Shown here: one piece after another, positions 5,308-6,146 of the stretch | Layout: every line of letters begins with the position of its first letter | How positions within the stretch are numbered: the first letter of the stretch is position 1 | DNA from: Desulfobacteraceae bacterium | Lineage (GTDB): Bacteria; Desulfobacterota; Desulfobacteria; Desulfobacterales; Desulfosalsimonadaceae | Assembly: GCA_007131845.1 (NCBI GenBank) | Contig: SLPT01000163.1 | Location: 1-6,146 of the forward strand | Direction of reading: 5' to 3' | Length of the DNA: 6,146 bases | The notes under the pieces: model-generated | The model's input: the letters and a program-made list of their open reading frames with translations, nothing else | Told to the model about the DNA's origin: nothing | The model's database searches: none | Made by a program: the position numbers and the translations under genes

Positions 5308-5976
5308 TCACGTCGGCATGTTCCGGTGGAAAAGATCCTCCCGAACGGTCAGCCGTTCCCGGAGCACGGAGAAGATAGCGTCTCTCACCCGTTCCGGCGG
5401 ATCGGCGGCGTCGATAATCCGAAACCTCTCCGGCTCGGCGGCGGCCAGTGCCAGATACCCTTCACGCACCGTTTCGTGAAAACGGATCTTTTCCCGCTCA
5501 AAGCGGCTTTGCCCGCCGTCGCGGTTGCCGGATTCGATCTCTTTCCAGGCACGCAATAAACCGACTTCGGGGGACAAATCAAGTAAAAATGTGACATCCG
5601 GCCGAAGATCAGGCAGCACCAGGCGGCTCAGTTCATGTATGGTCTGTGGCCCGATCCCCCTTGCCGCCCCTTGGTAGGCAATGGTGGAGTCGATGAACCG
5701 ATCGCAGACGACCGCCATGCCGGATTGAAGCGCCGGCAGAATTTTTTCGCGGATATGCTGGGCGCGATCAGCGGTATAAAGGAGAAGCTCCGCCATGGGA
5801 TCGAGCATGTGGTGATCCCGGTTCAGAAGAATTGTGCGGATCTTTTCGCCGATTCCGGTGCCCCCGGGCTCCCGCGTGATAAGGCATTCCAAGCCGGCCT
5901 CACGCAGGTATCCGGCGATGTTTCCGATCTGCGTGGACTTGCCGGAGCCTTCGATCCCCTCGATAGTTATGAACAT
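5308..5976 (-). CDS. tmk: Thymidylate kinase
   Basis: This 222-residue cytosolic kinase phosphorylates dTMP to dTDP with ATP, a required step of dTTP synthesis. The P-loop is GIEGSGKS (7-14) followed by Thr15. TREPGGT (34-40) and the DRF motif (D92-R93) with STIAYQG (97-103) are the dTMP-binding signatures. RFERE in the region after residue 130 marks the LID. The P-loop lacks an Arg, as in the bacterial (E. coli-like, type II) enzymes. Length is typical. The frame stays open upstream to 6123, but those 49 codons come from a repeat and unrelated DNA, and the protein family begins at MFITIEG, so the ATG at 5976 is the start; its ribosome site (GGGGA about 15 nt upstream) is poor. It is the first visible gene of the minus-strand cluster. 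The usual neighbour holB is absent; the cysteine fusion gene follows instead. Confidence 0.95.
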   Translation of the reverse strand: MFITIEGIEGSGKSTQIGNIAGYLREAGLECLITREPGGTGIGEKIRTILLNRDHHMLDPMAELLLYTADRAQHIREKILPALQSGMAVVCDRFIDSTIAYQGAARGIGPQTIHELSRLVLPDLRPDVTFLLDLSPEVGLLRAWKEIESGNRDGGQSRFEREKIRFHETVREGYLALAAAEPERFRIIDAADPPERVRDAIFSVLRERLTVREDLFHRNMPT

Positions 5977-6028
5977 GGCTGTTTTAAAATTCCCCGGCCG
6001 GTAAACCCCGTTTTTTTGCCCGCAACGC

Positions 6029-6146
6029 TGACGACTTCGTAAAAAGTCCAATATCTGCGCCTGCGCGCAATTTCTCAGAATTTCACGTACGACAAGTACG
6101 CTGCATTCTACGAAATTGCGCAAGCCTTGATCTTGAACTTTTTACA
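6029..6146 (+). repeat. Palindromic MITE-like repeat, copy 4 (cut by window end)
   Basis: It opens GACGACTTCGTAAAAAGTCC at 6030 (one change from consensus), has the GCGCAATTTC/GAAATTGCGC inner arms and a perfect CGTAC/GTACG tip around GACAA. It runs to the window edge inside the right arm (GAACTTTTTACA); the final ACAAAGCCGTC region and tail are outside. It is in the same orientation as the copies at 399 and 1612 and lies 53 bp upstream of the tmk start codon, so it probably occupies the tmk promoter or leader region. Whether a target duplication is present cannot be seen. Confidence 0.85.

Noticed and set aside
1..6146. tRNA, rRNA or T-box leader
   Set aside because: No cloverleaf, CCA-type acceptor, rRNA-like stretch or T-box motif was noticed on either strand, including upstream of the CysRS fusion.

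Overview
The window looks like a stretch of chromosome from an anaerobic Desulfobacterota-type bacterium (Desulfosarcina or Desulfatibacillum-like). This is an inference from four things: the 2[4Fe-4S] clostridial-type ferredoxin, the GC-rich coding style, the fused cysteine synthase/cysteinyl-tRNA synthetase, and a dense family of GACGGCTTCGTAAAAAGTC palindromic repeats of a kind I associate from memory with such genomes. No marker gene fixes the species.

Layout. Positions 2-343 (+) carry the 3' end of an endonuclease/exonuclease/phosphatase-family gene. A gene-free stretch (344-674) follows, filled by one full repeat and a probable second, diverged element. All remaining genes are on the minus strand. 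In transcription order they are thymidylate kinase tmk (5976-5308), a 763-residue cysteine synthase-CysRS fusion (5235-2944), an unrecognised 342-residue protein (2877-1849), a 62-residue ferredoxin (1546-1358) and an O6-alkylguanine-DNA alkyltransferase (1202-675). The tmk, fusion and unknown genes look like one operon. Ferredoxin and alkyltransferase are probably separate units, with a strong hairpin (1291-1325) between them.

The most informative structure is the repeat family. Copies lie at 399-552, 1612-1763, 2897-2956 and 6029-6146 (cut by the window edge), with a probable diverged relative at 555-689. The full form is an almost perfect 124-125 bp palindrome followed by a conserved 28-nt tail. 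Two copies are bounded by short direct repeats: TCAAGTGTT at 1603/1760, and ACCTTTT at 2890/2957. This marks them as transposed, MITE-like elements. Removing the 2897-2956 copy plus one 7-bp duplicate restores, in frame, a fusion-gene C-terminus ending in a TGA that overlaps the ATG of the next gene (ATGA). The element therefore appears to have landed in a translationally coupled gene junction, supplied a new stop codon to the fusion gene and separated the two genes by 66 bp. The alkyltransferase gene also takes its last four codons and stop from a repeat-like terminus.

The second main point is the fusion protein. Its PLP domain is intact, and its CysRS half keeps the zinc/cysteine-binding residues. 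However, HIGH reads HIGE, and no KMSKS can be seen where it is expected. It could couple cysteine synthesis to Cys-tRNA charging, or the synthetase half could have taken another role.
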